Assembly: GCA_903845315.1 (NCBI GenBank)
Contig: CAIMWY010000175.1
Span: 1 to 5,691 of the forward strand
DNA from: an uncultured Burkholderiales bacterium
GTDB taxonomy: Bacteria; Pseudomonadota; Gammaproteobacteria; Burkholderiales; Burkholderiaceae
Length of the DNA: 5,691 nucleotides
Reading direction: 5' to 3'
Below, in pieces: positions 1-5,691 of the stretch (position 1 is its first letter; each line of letters begins with the position of its first letter). A program made the translations under genes and the position numbers. The notes beneath the pieces were generated by a model. That model worked only from the letters and a program-made list of their open reading frames with translations, searched no databases and was not told the DNA's origin.

Positions 1-655
1 GACTATGGCGGTGGTGGGTGGTTTGATTGAGCGCTTCATCTTGCGTCGCCTCACCAACAACGCCCAAGGTCAGGTACTGGCCACCTTGGGGCTGTCGTTT
101 GTGGTGGCCGATTTGTGTTTGATGATCTGGGGCGGCGACCCTCTGCCCATCCAAACGCCATCCATGTTTCAGACACCGATGGAAATGTTCAACCTCAGAT
201 TCCCCACCTACCGTTTGGTGGTGTTGGGTTTTTCCATCGTGGTGGGCGTGCTCCTGTATTGGCTGATGGAGCGCACCCGCTTGGGCGCCATGATTCGTGC
301 AGGCGTGGACGACATGCCGATGGCGCGCGCTGTGGGCATCCCAGCCTCGGGTTTGTTCACCACCGTGTTTTGTTTGGGGGCTGGGCTAGCAGGTTTGGGT
401 GGCGCTTTGGGTGGCCCGATCTTCAATGCCTATCCAGGGCTCGACGCCGACATGTTGCCACTGGCCTTGATCGTGGTGATTCTGGGTGGCGTGGGCAGTT
501 TGGTGGGCACCTTTGTGGCGAGTTTCATTGTGGGTTTCATCTACACCTTTGGCATTGCCTTGGTGCCTGATTTGGCTTACGTCATTTTGTTTCTGCCCAT
601 GGTGGTGGTCATTGCCTTCAAGCCGCAAGGCCTCTTTGGAAGAGTCACAACATGA
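1..655 (+). CDS. livH: Branched-chain amino acid-type ABC transporter permease LivH (5' partial)
   Basis: Inner-membrane permease of a HAAT-family ABC importer, which pairs with LivM to form the translocation channel. The reading frame is open to the left edge (codon phase starts at base 2). The ATG at base 5 is internal, because the visible text begins inside the family fold at the 'GLIERFILRRL' region, so roughly 70-90 N-terminal residues are missing. Visible family hallmarks are 'TLGLSFVVADL', 'RTRLGAMIRAGVDD' (the cytoplasmic coupling loop, near bases 269-312), 'LGAGLAGLGGALGGPI', 'VVILGGVGSLVGT' and the C-terminal 'KPQGLFGR'. The protein is strongly hydrophobic with several membrane segments. 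The TGA stop overlaps the livM ATG in an ATGA (652-655). The transported ligand cannot be deduced: HAAT systems carry branched-chain amino acids but also amides, urea and aromatic acids. Confidence 0.93.
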   Translation, partial: TMAVVGGLIERFILRRLTNNAQGQVLATLGLSFVVADLCLMIWGGDPLPIQTPSMFQTPMEMFNLRFPTYRLVVLGFSIVVGVLLYWLMERTRLGAMIRAGVDDMPMARAVGIPASGLFTTVFCLGAGLAGLGGALGGPIFNAYPGLDADMLPLALIVVILGGVGSLVGTFVASFIVGFIYTFGIALVPDLAYVILFLPMVVVIAFKPQGLFGRVTT

Positions 656-1590
656 ACCGTTTGTGGGTGCTGTTGGGCATCGTATTTCTTGCTGTGCTGC
701 CTTTGGTCTCTGGTGAATACTTTGTCAACCTGGGCAGCCAAATTCTCATTGCCGTTATTTTTGCGTCCAGCTTGAATCTGTTGGTGGGCTATGCCGGGTT
801 GACCTCGCTCGGGCACGCCACCTACATGGGCTTGTCGGCTTACATCTCGGCCTGGTTGTCCATCAAGATGGGGCTGGACCACACCATCACCGCCCCCTCA
901 GCCTTGCTGCTCACCACCTTGATGGGCATGGTGTTTGGCTGGATCGCCTTACGTGCCACGGGCCTGGGCTTTTTGATGTTGACCTTGGCCTTGTCGCAAA
1001 TCGTTTGGGGCTTGGGCTACCGATGGGTGTCGGTCACCAATGGTGACAACGGCCTGTCGGGTCTCACGCGTCCGCATCCGTTTGGCATTGACTTGGACAT
1101 CAGCAACAACTTTTACTGGTTTGCGCTGGTGGTCACCTGTGCGTGTGTGTATGCCATCAGCATCTTGATTCGCTCGCCCTTTGGTGTGTCCATTCGCGGC
1201 ACGCGCGACCAAGCGCGTCGCATGAGCGCGCTGGGCTACAACGTGTGGGCCATCCGTTGGACCACCTTTGTGATCGCCAGTTTCTTGGGCGCTGTGGCCG
1301 GTTTGCTGTATGTGTATTTCCACAAATACATCCACCCCAGCGTGATGGCCATCACCGTCTCTGCCGAGGCCTTGCTGTGTGTGATTGCCGGCGGCTCTGG
1401 CACCTTGGTCGGGCCGTTGCTCGGTGCCTTGGTGGTGGTGATGCTCAAGAACTACGCCTCTGCTTATGTGGAACGCTGGAACATGCTGTTGGGTCTGGTG
1501 TTCTTGTTCATCGTGATCTTCATGCCCGCAGGCTTGGTGTCTGCCGTGGATGTGTGGAAGAAGCGTTTTCATGGCGGGAGCAAGGCATGA
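652..1590 (+). CDS. livM: Branched-chain amino acid-type ABC transporter permease LivM
   Basis: Second inner-membrane permease of the HAAT importer, 312 residues, within the usual length for short LivM proteins that lack the N-terminal extension of the enterobacterial form. An N-terminal hydrophobic segment (about residues 4-20) is followed by the family motif 'GYAGLTSLGHA' (46-56), several further hydrophobic helices, a glycine-rich 'NGDNGLSGLTRP' loop (130-141), the cytoplasmic 'FGVSIRGTRDQARRMSALGY' coupling loop (177-196) and the conserved 'AGGSGTLVGPLLGA' (246-259). The start is chosen because ATG 652 overlaps the livH stop and is preceded by a GGAAGAG ribosome site (638-644) seven bases upstream. 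The stop overlaps the livG start in a second ATGA (1587-1590). No truncation or odd composition is seen. Confidence 0.95.
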   Translation: MNRLWVLLGIVFLAVLPLVSGEYFVNLGSQILIAVIFASSLNLLVGYAGLTSLGHATYMGLSAYISAWLSIKMGLDHTITAPSALLLTTLMGMVFGWIALRATGLGFLMLTLALSQIVWGLGYRWVSVTNGDNGLSGLTRPHPFGIDLDISNNFYWFALVVTCACVYAISILIRSPFGVSIRGTRDQARRMSALGYNVWAIRWTTFVIASFLGAVAGLLYVYFHKYIHPSVMAITVSAEALLCVIAGGSGTLVGPLLGALVVVMLKNYASAYVERWNMLLGLVFLFIVIFMPAGLVSAVDVWKKRFHGGSKA

Positions 1591-2327
1591 CCTACGCACT
1601 TGAAATCAGCCATCTGTGCAAAAGCTTTGGCGGCGTCAAGGTCACACAAGACGTGTCGTTCGCCGTCAAACCGGGTGAGCGACGTCTCATCATTGGCCCC
1701 AACGGTGCGGGCAAGACCACGCTGTTCAACCAAATCTCGGGCGAGTTGCAGCCCGACTCCGGCAGCATCAAGGTGTTTGGCGAAGACGTCACCCACCAGC
1801 CGGTTCATCGTCGTGCGCATGCAGGGGTGAGCCGCACCTACCAAATCATCACGCTGTTTCCCAAGGACAGCTTGTTACACAACGTGGCGCTGTCTTTGTT
1901 GGGCGTGAGTCCGCGGCGTTTTCAGGCTTTCAGTCCCTTGACGCTCGATGACACCCTTTACCAACAAGCCGAGACCATTTTGGATTCGGTGGGCTTGAAA
2001 GACAGTGCGCATTTGGCCGCCAGCGAAATCTCTTACGGCGAACAACGTCGGGTTGAGATTGCGGTGGCGATGGCGCAGTCACCGCGCTTGCTGTTGCTCG
2101 ATGAACCTTTGGCGGGTTTGTCGCACGACGAACGCATCATCGTGCGAGATTTGGTGGCTGCACTCCCTAAGACCACCACCATCGTGATGATCGAGCACGA
2201 CATGGACGTGGCCCTGGCTTTTGCCGAGCAAATTTCGGTTCTGCACTATGGCAGCTTGATTGTGGAAGGTGACCGCGAAACGGTGGTCAACCACCCGCGT
2301 ACCCGGGAGGTCTACCTTGGCCACTGA
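1587..2327 (+). CDS. livG: Branched-chain amino acid-type ABC transporter ATP-binding protein LivG
   Basis: Cytoplasmic ATPase subunit of the HAAT importer, 246 residues. Visible motifs in order are Walker A 'GPNGAGKTT' (37-45), the Q-loop glutamine in 'SRTYQ' (Q86), an ABC signature 'SYGEQ' (149-153), Walker B 'LLLLDEP' (168-174) and the switch histidine in 'IEHDMD' (H204). The signature SYGEQ departs from the textbook LSGGQ but is common in LivG proteins. An open frame continues upstream to 1143 inside livM, but homology begins at 'MTYALEISHLCKSFGG', ATG 1587 has a GGGAG site (1576-1580) six bases upstream, and it overlaps the livM stop, so 1587 is the start. The 3' end overlaps livF by 11 bases. 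Confidence 0.95.
   Translation: MTYALEISHLCKSFGGVKVTQDVSFAVKPGERRLIIGPNGAGKTTLFNQISGELQPDSGSIKVFGEDVTHQPVHRRAHAGVSRTYQIITLFPKDSLLHNVALSLLGVSPRRFQAFSPLTLDDTLYQQAETILDSVGLKDSAHLAASEISYGEQRRVEIAVAMAQSPRLLLLDEPLAGLSHDERIIVRDLVAALPKTTTIVMIEHDMDVALAFAEQISVLHYGSLIVEGDRETVVNHPRTREVYLGH
2305..2310 (+). promoter_or_regulatory. Ribosome binding site deciding the livF TTG start
   Basis: GGGAGG lies inside the last codons of livG, with six bases (TCTACC) before a TTG codon at 2317. This is a near-ideal Shine-Dalgarno match. It supports TTG 2317 as the livF start over the ATG at 2260, which would add 19 residues that do not resemble the family N-terminus. Confidence 0.75.
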
Positions 2328-3030
2328 TTTGCTGACCCTTGACGCCATTCAAGCCTATTACGGAGATAGCCATGTGCTGCATGGTGTGTCGTTCAACTTG
2401 AAAAAAGGCCATGTGCTGGCCTTGCTCGGGCGCAATGGCGCAGGCAAAACCACCACCATGCTCACCCTATCAGGTCTCTTGCCTTGCTCGGGTGGACAGG
2501 TCTTGCTCAATGGTGAGTCCATTGGGGCCATGCCACCGGAGGCCATTGCCAAACGTGGCATCCGTTTGGTGCCGCAAGGTCGCCGCGTGTTTGCCAGCCT
2601 GAGTGTGGAAGAAAACCTCCTCGTGGCCGAACAACAACGTGACATTGCCCACCCCTGGACGCGCGCGCGCGTGTACGAGCTGTTTCCGCAATTGCTGCCA
2701 CGACACAAGCAGCGCGCGGGCACCTTGTCGGGAGGCGAGCAACAAATGCTGGTGATTGGGCGCGCCTTGATGGGCAACCCCGATGTGCTGTTGCTCGATG
2801 AGCCTTCTGAGGGCTTGGCCCCTCTCATCGTGGCCGAGGTCTCTCGCGGCATTGCCAAACTCAAGTCGGAAGGTTTGTCCATCATCTTGGTGGAGCAAAA
2901 CTTCGAACTCGCCATGGGCTTGGCCGACGACATTGTGGTGCTCAACACTGGTGAGGTGGCCTTTGCGGGCACCCACGATGCGGTGCGTGCCAATCCTGAA
3001 TTAGCCACACGCCATCTCGGCGTGTTCTGA
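2317..3030 (+). CDS. livF: Branched-chain amino acid-type ABC transporter ATP-binding protein LivF
   Basis: Second cytoplasmic ATPase of the HAAT importer, which forms the nucleotide-binding pair with LivG. From the TTG start it is 237 residues, matching the usual LivF length of about 235. Motifs are Walker A 'GRNGAGKTT' (38-46), Q-loop 'LVPQGRRVF' (Q87), signature 'LSGGEQQ' (137-143), Walker B 'VLLLDEPSEGL' (157-167) and 'LVEQN' (191-195). In LivF a glutamine (Q194) normally replaces the switch histidine, so this is typical of the family and not a defect. The start is TTG 2317, preceded by GGGAGG at 2305-2310. An ATG at 2260 in the same frame would give a 256-residue product with a non-homologous leader. 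The start lies within livG, implying coupled translation. Family assignment is very secure; the exact start is likely. Confidence 0.94.
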   Translation: MATDLLTLDAIQAYYGDSHVLHGVSFNLKKGHVLALLGRNGAGKTTTMLTLSGLLPCSGGQVLLNGESIGAMPPEAIAKRGIRLVPQGRRVFASLSVEENLLVAEQQRDIAHPWTRARVYELFPQLLPRHKQRAGTLSGGEQQMLVIGRALMGNPDVLLLDEPSEGLAPLIVAEVSRGIAKLKSEGLSIILVEQNFELAMGLADDIVVLNTGEVAFAGTHDAVRANPELATRHLGVF

Positions 3031-3054
3031 CTTTTCCATTTCTCTCAAACTTCG

Positions 3055-3059
3055 AAGGA
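3055..3059 (+). promoter_or_regulatory. Ribosome binding site of the amidohydrolase gene
   Basis: AAGGA stands six bases before ATG 3066 in the 35-base gap after livF. It matters because it supports translation from 3066, so the unusual N-terminal extension of the amidohydrolase would really be made. The gap shows no hairpin followed by a T-run, so transcription probably reads through from the transporter genes. Confidence 0.7.
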
Positions 3060-3065
3060 CGAACT

Positions 3066-4259
3066 ATGTTTTACACCTGCGCCGCAACTTGCAGTGACCC
3101 CGATCACGACCATGGCTTCTCGCTTGCGAGCAGTACCAAAGCCGCCAAGGCCGCCACAAGCAAAGCGGCTAAAAGCAGTAGCACCAAGGCCAGTGCTGCC
3201 ACCGGCGCGAAGGGCAAATCGGCCACCGCCCACATCGTCAAAGACCGCCGTGGTAAATCCAAAGTGGTGGACATCCACTGTCACTACCTCAACCCTGAGG
3301 TGAACAAAAAAACCGCCCACCTCAACGCTGCCCAGTACGACCCCACCGTCATCTTTGCCAACGAGTTGACCAACCAAACCAACGTCACGCAAATGAAAAC
3401 GCGCGCCCCAAAGTTGATGGGCATCGAAGAGCGCCTCAAAGACATGGACCGCATGGGCGTTGACATCCAGGCTGTGTGCCCAGCGCCTTACCACTACTTT
3501 TATTTCACCGAACCCAAGCTCGGTGCTGAACTGGCACGTGACGTCAACCACGGCATTGCCGAGTTGGTGGCCAAGCACCCCGACCGTTTTGTGGGCATGG
3601 GCTCAGTGCCTTTGCAAAACGCTGAGCTGGCGGTCAAAGAGCTGGAGTACTGCGTCAAAAAACTCGGCATGCGTGGTGTGGAAATTTGCACCAACGTCAA
3701 TGGCATGAACTTGACCGACCCCCGTTTGGGCTTGGAAAAGTTCTTCGCCAAAGCCAATGAGTTGGGCACCGTGATCTTCATGCACCCCCTGGGCTACACC
3801 CAGGGCGAGCGCTTGACCAACCACTACTTCAACAACGTGATTGGCAATCCGCTGGAGACCACCGTGGCCGTGAGTCACCTGATTTTGGATGGCGTGGTGG
3901 CACGCAACCCCAAAATCAAATTCATCGCCGCCCACGGCGGTGGCTACATTGCCCACTACTGGGCCCGCATGGACCACGCTTGGCAGGCACGTCCCGACGT
4001 GCGCACCGTGATCAAGAAAAAGCCATCGAGCTACCTCGAGAAGTTCTACTTCGACACCATCACCTTCGACCCCCGCATGCTGAAAAATCTGATCGACCGT
4101 TACGGCGCTGAGCATGTGTTGCTGGGCACCGACTACCCCTACGACATGGGCATGGACGACCCACTGGGCTTGATCGCCAGCGTCAAAGGTTTGCCTGCGA
4201 CACAGCGTCGCATGATCGAAGGCCTCAACGCGATGAAGCTGTTGAAGATCAAAGCCTAA
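3066..4259 (+). CDS. Amidohydrolase-2 / ACMSD-family metal-dependent decarboxylase or hydrolase with Lys/Ala-rich N-terminal tail
   Basis: A 397-residue member of the amidohydrolase-2 TIM-barrel family, which contains 2-amino-3-carboxymuconate-6-semialdehyde decarboxylase (ACMSD), gamma-resorcylate decarboxylase and related hydratases. The barrel starts at about residue 66. Likely metal and catalytic residues are the HxH pair in 'VDIHCHYLNPE' (H71, H73), H240 in 'IFMHPLG', H290 in 'AAHGGGYIAHY' and D356 in 'LLGTDYPYDMG'. The 'RLKDMDRMGVDIQAVCPAPY' segment (123-142) is also typical. The core of about 330 residues fits the family length. The extra N-terminus is odd: a Cys/His/Asp head (C5, C9, H14, H16) and then residues 22-54 built only from A, S, K, T and G. 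No in-frame ATG lies between 3066 and the barrel. The gene lies between a Liv importer and a Mo hydroxylase, suggesting cytoplasmic catabolism of an imported acid. Family assignment is firm; the reaction is unknown. Confidence 0.88.
   Translation: MFYTCAATCSDPDHDHGFSLASSTKAAKAATSKAAKSSSTKASAATGAKGKSATAHIVKDRRGKSKVVDIHCHYLNPEVNKKTAHLNAAQYDPTVIFANELTNQTNVTQMKTRAPKLMGIEERLKDMDRMGVDIQAVCPAPYHYFYFTEPKLGAELARDVNHGIAELVAKHPDRFVGMGSVPLQNAELAVKELEYCVKKLGMRGVEICTNVNGMNLTDPRLGLEKFFAKANELGTVIFMHPLGYTQGERLTNHYFNNVIGNPLETTVAVSHLILDGVVARNPKIKFIAAHGGGYIAHYWARMDHAWQARPDVRTVIKKKPSSYLEKFYFDTITFDPRMLKNLIDRYGAEHVLLGTDYPYDMGMDDPLGLIASVKGLPATQRRMIEGLNAMKLLKIKA
3129..3227 (+). repeat. Low-complexity coding segment: Lys/Ala/Ser/Thr-rich histone-like tail
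   Basis: Residues 22-54 of the amidohydrolase are 33 consecutive residues drawn from five amino acids only (by count 11 Ala, 8 Ser, 7 Lys, 5 Thr, 2 Gly). They include irregular KAAK, SKAAK and TKA units. The DNA is correspondingly rich in imperfect AAR-GCN repeats. It resembles the tails of bacterial histone H1-like and AlgP-type proteins in composition. It is disordered-looking and highly basic, and lies outside the catalytic barrel. Confidence 0.75.
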
Positions 4260-4265
4260 ACCGCC

Positions 4266-4270
4266 AGGGG
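4266..4270 (+). promoter_or_regulatory. Ribosome binding site deciding the small-subunit start
   Basis: AGGGG is five bases before ATG 4276. Its last G is also the first base of an in-frame GTG (4270), which would add two residues. The spacing favours ATG 4276 as the start of the iron-sulfur subunit. Confidence 0.6.
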
Positions 4271-4275
4271 TGCGC

Positions 4276-4749
4276 ATGAACACTGCGAGTTTTCAGCTCA
4301 ACGGCCAAGCCGTGTCTGTGCCGGCCGATGCCAATGCATCCTTGGTCCATGTGCTGCGCAACCCCTGCAACGCCAAAGACGTGCGTTACGGTTGTGGCGC
4401 TGGCAATTGCGGTGCGTGCACGGTGATGGTCGATGGCATCGCGCAGCAGTCGTGCAACATGCCCAATTGGTCGGTAGAGGGCTGCGATGTGCGCACCCCA
4501 GCTTCTTTGCCGCAAGACCCGGTGGGGGCTGTGGTGCTGCAAGCCTTTGTGGACGAGCAAGCCGCGCAGTGCGGCTATTGCATCAACGGCATGTTGATGT
4601 CGGTCACTGCTTTGTTACAAGCCAAGCGTCAGCCCACGGATTCTGAGATCACCGACACCTTGAACCGCCATCTGTGCCGCTGTGGCACCCATGTGCGCAT
4701 CGTGCGCGCCACGCGTTTGGCCATTCAGCGTTTGAACGCGCAGGGTTAA
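4276..4749 (+). CDS. (2Fe-2S)-binding small subunit of a molybdenum hydroxylase (IorA/NicA-like)
   Basis: Electron-transfer subunit of a xanthine-oxidase-family molybdenum enzyme, 157 residues, the usual length for this family. The N-terminal plant-ferredoxin-type domain holds the first cluster with C40, C45, C48 and C60 in 'CGAGNCGACTVMVDG' plus a downstream cysteine. The C-terminal helical domain holds the second cluster with C99 and C102 ('QCGYC') and C134 and C136 ('HLCRCGTH'). All eight cysteines expected for two [2Fe-2S] centres are present. It begins 16 bases after the amidohydrolase stop and ends four bases before the large subunit, so the two form a pair. No FAD-binding medium subunit lies between them, which fits the two-subunit isoquinoline 1-oxidoreductase/nicotinate dehydrogenase branch, where electrons usually go to a cytochrome. 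The substrate is unknown. Confidence 0.92.
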   Translation: MNTASFQLNGQAVSVPADANASLVHVLRNPCNAKDVRYGCGAGNCGACTVMVDGIAQQSCNMPNWSVEGCDVRTPASLPQDPVGAVVLQAFVDEQAAQCGYCINGMLMSVTALLQAKRQPTDSEITDTLNRHLCRCGTHVRIVRATRLAIQRLNAQG

Positions 4750-4753
4750 AGCC

Positions 4754-5691
4754 ATGTCTGCACCACTACCCGCCAGCATTCAAACCGCGCCTTTGTTGGG
4801 CCAATGGGTTCGCCTGTTGGACAACGGCCGTTTTCAAATTCGCAGTGGCAAAGTCGAGTTGGGGCAGGGCATTTCTGCGGCCTTGCTCAAAGTGGCTGGC
4901 CAAGAGCTGGGCCTGCGTCCTGAGCAAGTCACGCTGTTGGCCGGACACACTGCGCACAGCCCCGACGAGGGGTACACCGCGGGTAGTTTTTCGGTGGAGG
5001 TGGGGGTGTCTGCGTTGCGCCATGCCTGCGTGCAGATGCGGCGTGTGTTTGCGCAGCACGCCAGCACCCAACTGGCTGTGCCGCTTCAAGCGCTCACCTT
5101 GAAAGACGGTGAGTTCTCGGCGGATGTAACAGCCACGCGTGTGAGTTACCACGCCTTGGCAAAAAGCTGGGACTATGCCGCCACGCGGCTCGATCAGCCG
5201 CTCGCCGCCGATCAAGACGTCGGACAGGTGCAAGCGCACGCCGATGAAGCTTTTGTGCGTGTGGACCTGTGGGACAAATTCACGGGGTCCAGGTTTTGTG
5301 CACGACATCGTGCGCCCGCAGATGCTGCATGCACGCGTTCTGCGCGGACTGCATGCCGAGGCGCGTGCAGACCAGCCCGACTTGGCAGCTTTGCGTGCTT
5401 TAGAAGGTGTGACGCAACTGGTGTGTCAAGGTGAGTTCATCGCCTTGCTGGGCCCCGACGAGGCGGCCTTGTTGCGTGCGCACGAAAAAGCCTGTGCATG
5501 GGTTGAATGGGTGTTGCCCAAGTTGCCCGCTTTTCAAGAGATCGAACCCTTGCTCACCAGCTTGCCTGCAGTCACGCAACAGGTGGTGGATGAAGGCCAG
5601 GCCTTGACGTCGACCCAGCGCCTCACGCAGCGTTACTCCAAACCCTATATTGCACACGCCTCCATTGGCTTGGCCTGTGCGGTGGCTGAAC
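4754..5691 (+). CDS. Molybdopterin-binding large subunit of a molybdenum hydroxylase (IorB/NicB-like), frameshifted and 3' partial
   Basis: Catalytic subunit of the Mo hydroxylase, where the molybdenum-pterin cofactor hydroxylates a heteroaromatic ring or oxidises an aldehyde. ATG 4754 has AGGG (4742-4745) eight bases upstream. Residues about 12-110 carry the cofactor-domain motif 'SGKVELGQG', followed by 'LLAGHTAHSPDEGYTAGS'. In IorB-type proteins this domain precedes the hammerhead domain, unlike the order in CO dehydrogenase or xanthine dehydrogenase. The hammerhead then starts with 'FVRVDLWDKFTG'. At that point the frame breaks: the starting frame continues as unrelated sequence to a TGA at 5432-5434, while the frame from 5286 gives the expected 'GPGFVHDIVRPQMLHARVL', later 'GVTQLVCQGEFIALLGPDEAA' and 'YSKPYIAHASIGLACAVAE', open to the window end. 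The full family length is about 700-780 residues, so more than half lies outside. Either a real inactivating mutation or a sequencing error explains the shift. Confidence 0.85.
5284..5287 (+). other. Apparent +1 frameshift in a GGGG run within the Mo-hydroxylase large subunit
   Basis: The codons read ACG GGG TCC AGG in the starting frame. Removing one G gives ACG GGT CCA GGT, which restores the family sequence FTGPGFVHD and an open frame for the remaining ~400 bases. Conserved sequence on both sides switches frame exactly here, so the shift position is well fixed. Homopolymer miscount is the simplest explanation. Confidence 0.82.

Noticed and set aside
1143..1586. Upstream extension of the livG open frame into livM
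   Set aside because: The extension is out-of-frame livM sequence; LivG homology and a ribosome site begin at ATG 1587.
949..1599. Long minus-strand open frame opposite livM (216 codons), and similar minus-strand frames at 2358-3008 and 3603-4283
   Set aside because: They lie fully opposite clear, conserved genes. Their translations are His/Gln-rich or Ser/Pro-rich shadow sequence with no recognisable motif, as expected from GC-rich coding bias.
2659..2677. Alternating purine-pyrimidine tract (ACGCGCGCGCGCGTGTACG), possible Z-DNA
   Set aside because: It encodes TRARVY in frame within livF and is short; codon bias in a GC-rich gene explains it.
3031..3065. Possible terminator or promoter in the gap between livF and the amidohydrolase
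   Set aside because: The only symmetry is the 8-base palindrome CTTCGAAG (3050-3057), too short for a terminator hairpin, and no T-run follows. No convincing -35/-10 pair is seen in 35 bases.
4560..4576. Hairpin AGCCGC-GCAGT-GCGGCT in the iron-sulfur subunit gene
   Set aside because: Six-base stem inside the conserved QCGYC coding region with no T-run; most likely chance.
5284..5290. Programmed ribosomal frameshifting at the GGGG run
   Set aside because: There is no typical slippery heptamer or RF2-like stop context at the shift point, and Mo-hydroxylase large subunits are not known to use recoding. An indel or sequencing error is simpler.
5285..5434. Native C-terminus of a short 226-residue large subunit
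   Set aside because: After about residue 178 the translation is Arg/Ala/Cys-rich out-of-frame sequence, while the neighbouring frame carries the conserved family motifs, so this is a frameshift artefact or lesion and not a genuine short protein.

Overview
The window is a compact, single-strand stretch of bacterial chromosome with every gene on the + strand and almost no intergenic space. Codon choice, a GC content that looks high-50s percent by eye, and the gene types suggest a betaproteobacterium, probably Burkholderiales/Comamonadaceae. That placement is an inference from style; there is no rRNA or other marker here.

Layout: (1) Bases 1-3030 hold four components of a branched-chain-amino-acid-type (HAAT/Liv) ABC importer: permease LivH (5' end outside the window), permease LivM, ATPase LivG and ATPase LivF. 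The genes overlap by 4, 4 and 11 bases, which implies translational coupling. The periplasmic binding protein is not in the window. (2) After a 35-base gap with a good Shine-Dalgarno sequence comes an amidohydrolase-2/ACMSD-family metalloenzyme (3066-4259). It carries an unusual ~65-residue N-terminal extension made of a Cys/His/Asp-rich head and a Lys/Ala/Ser/Thr tail. (3) Sixteen bases further on are the [2Fe-2S] small subunit (4276-4749) and the molybdopterin-binding large subunit (from 4754, running off the window) of a two-subunit molybdenum hydroxylase of the isoquinoline 1-oxidoreductase/nicotinate dehydrogenase type. The large-subunit gene contains an apparent one-base frameshift in a GGGG run at 5284-5287.

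Working together, the genes look like one transcription unit for import and catabolism of a small organic acid, plausibly an aromatic or N-heteroaromatic compound. The ABC system would take it up, the Mo enzyme would hydroxylate a ring or oxidise an aldehyde, and the ACMSD-like enzyme would decarboxylate or hydrolyse an intermediate. The substrate cannot be read from the sequence. No promoter, terminator, tRNA, mobile element or CRISPR array was seen, and no gene-free stretch exceeds 35 bases. I found no clearly undescribed system. The points most worth a second look are the histone-like tail on the amidohydrolase, the frameshift, and the gene combination itself.
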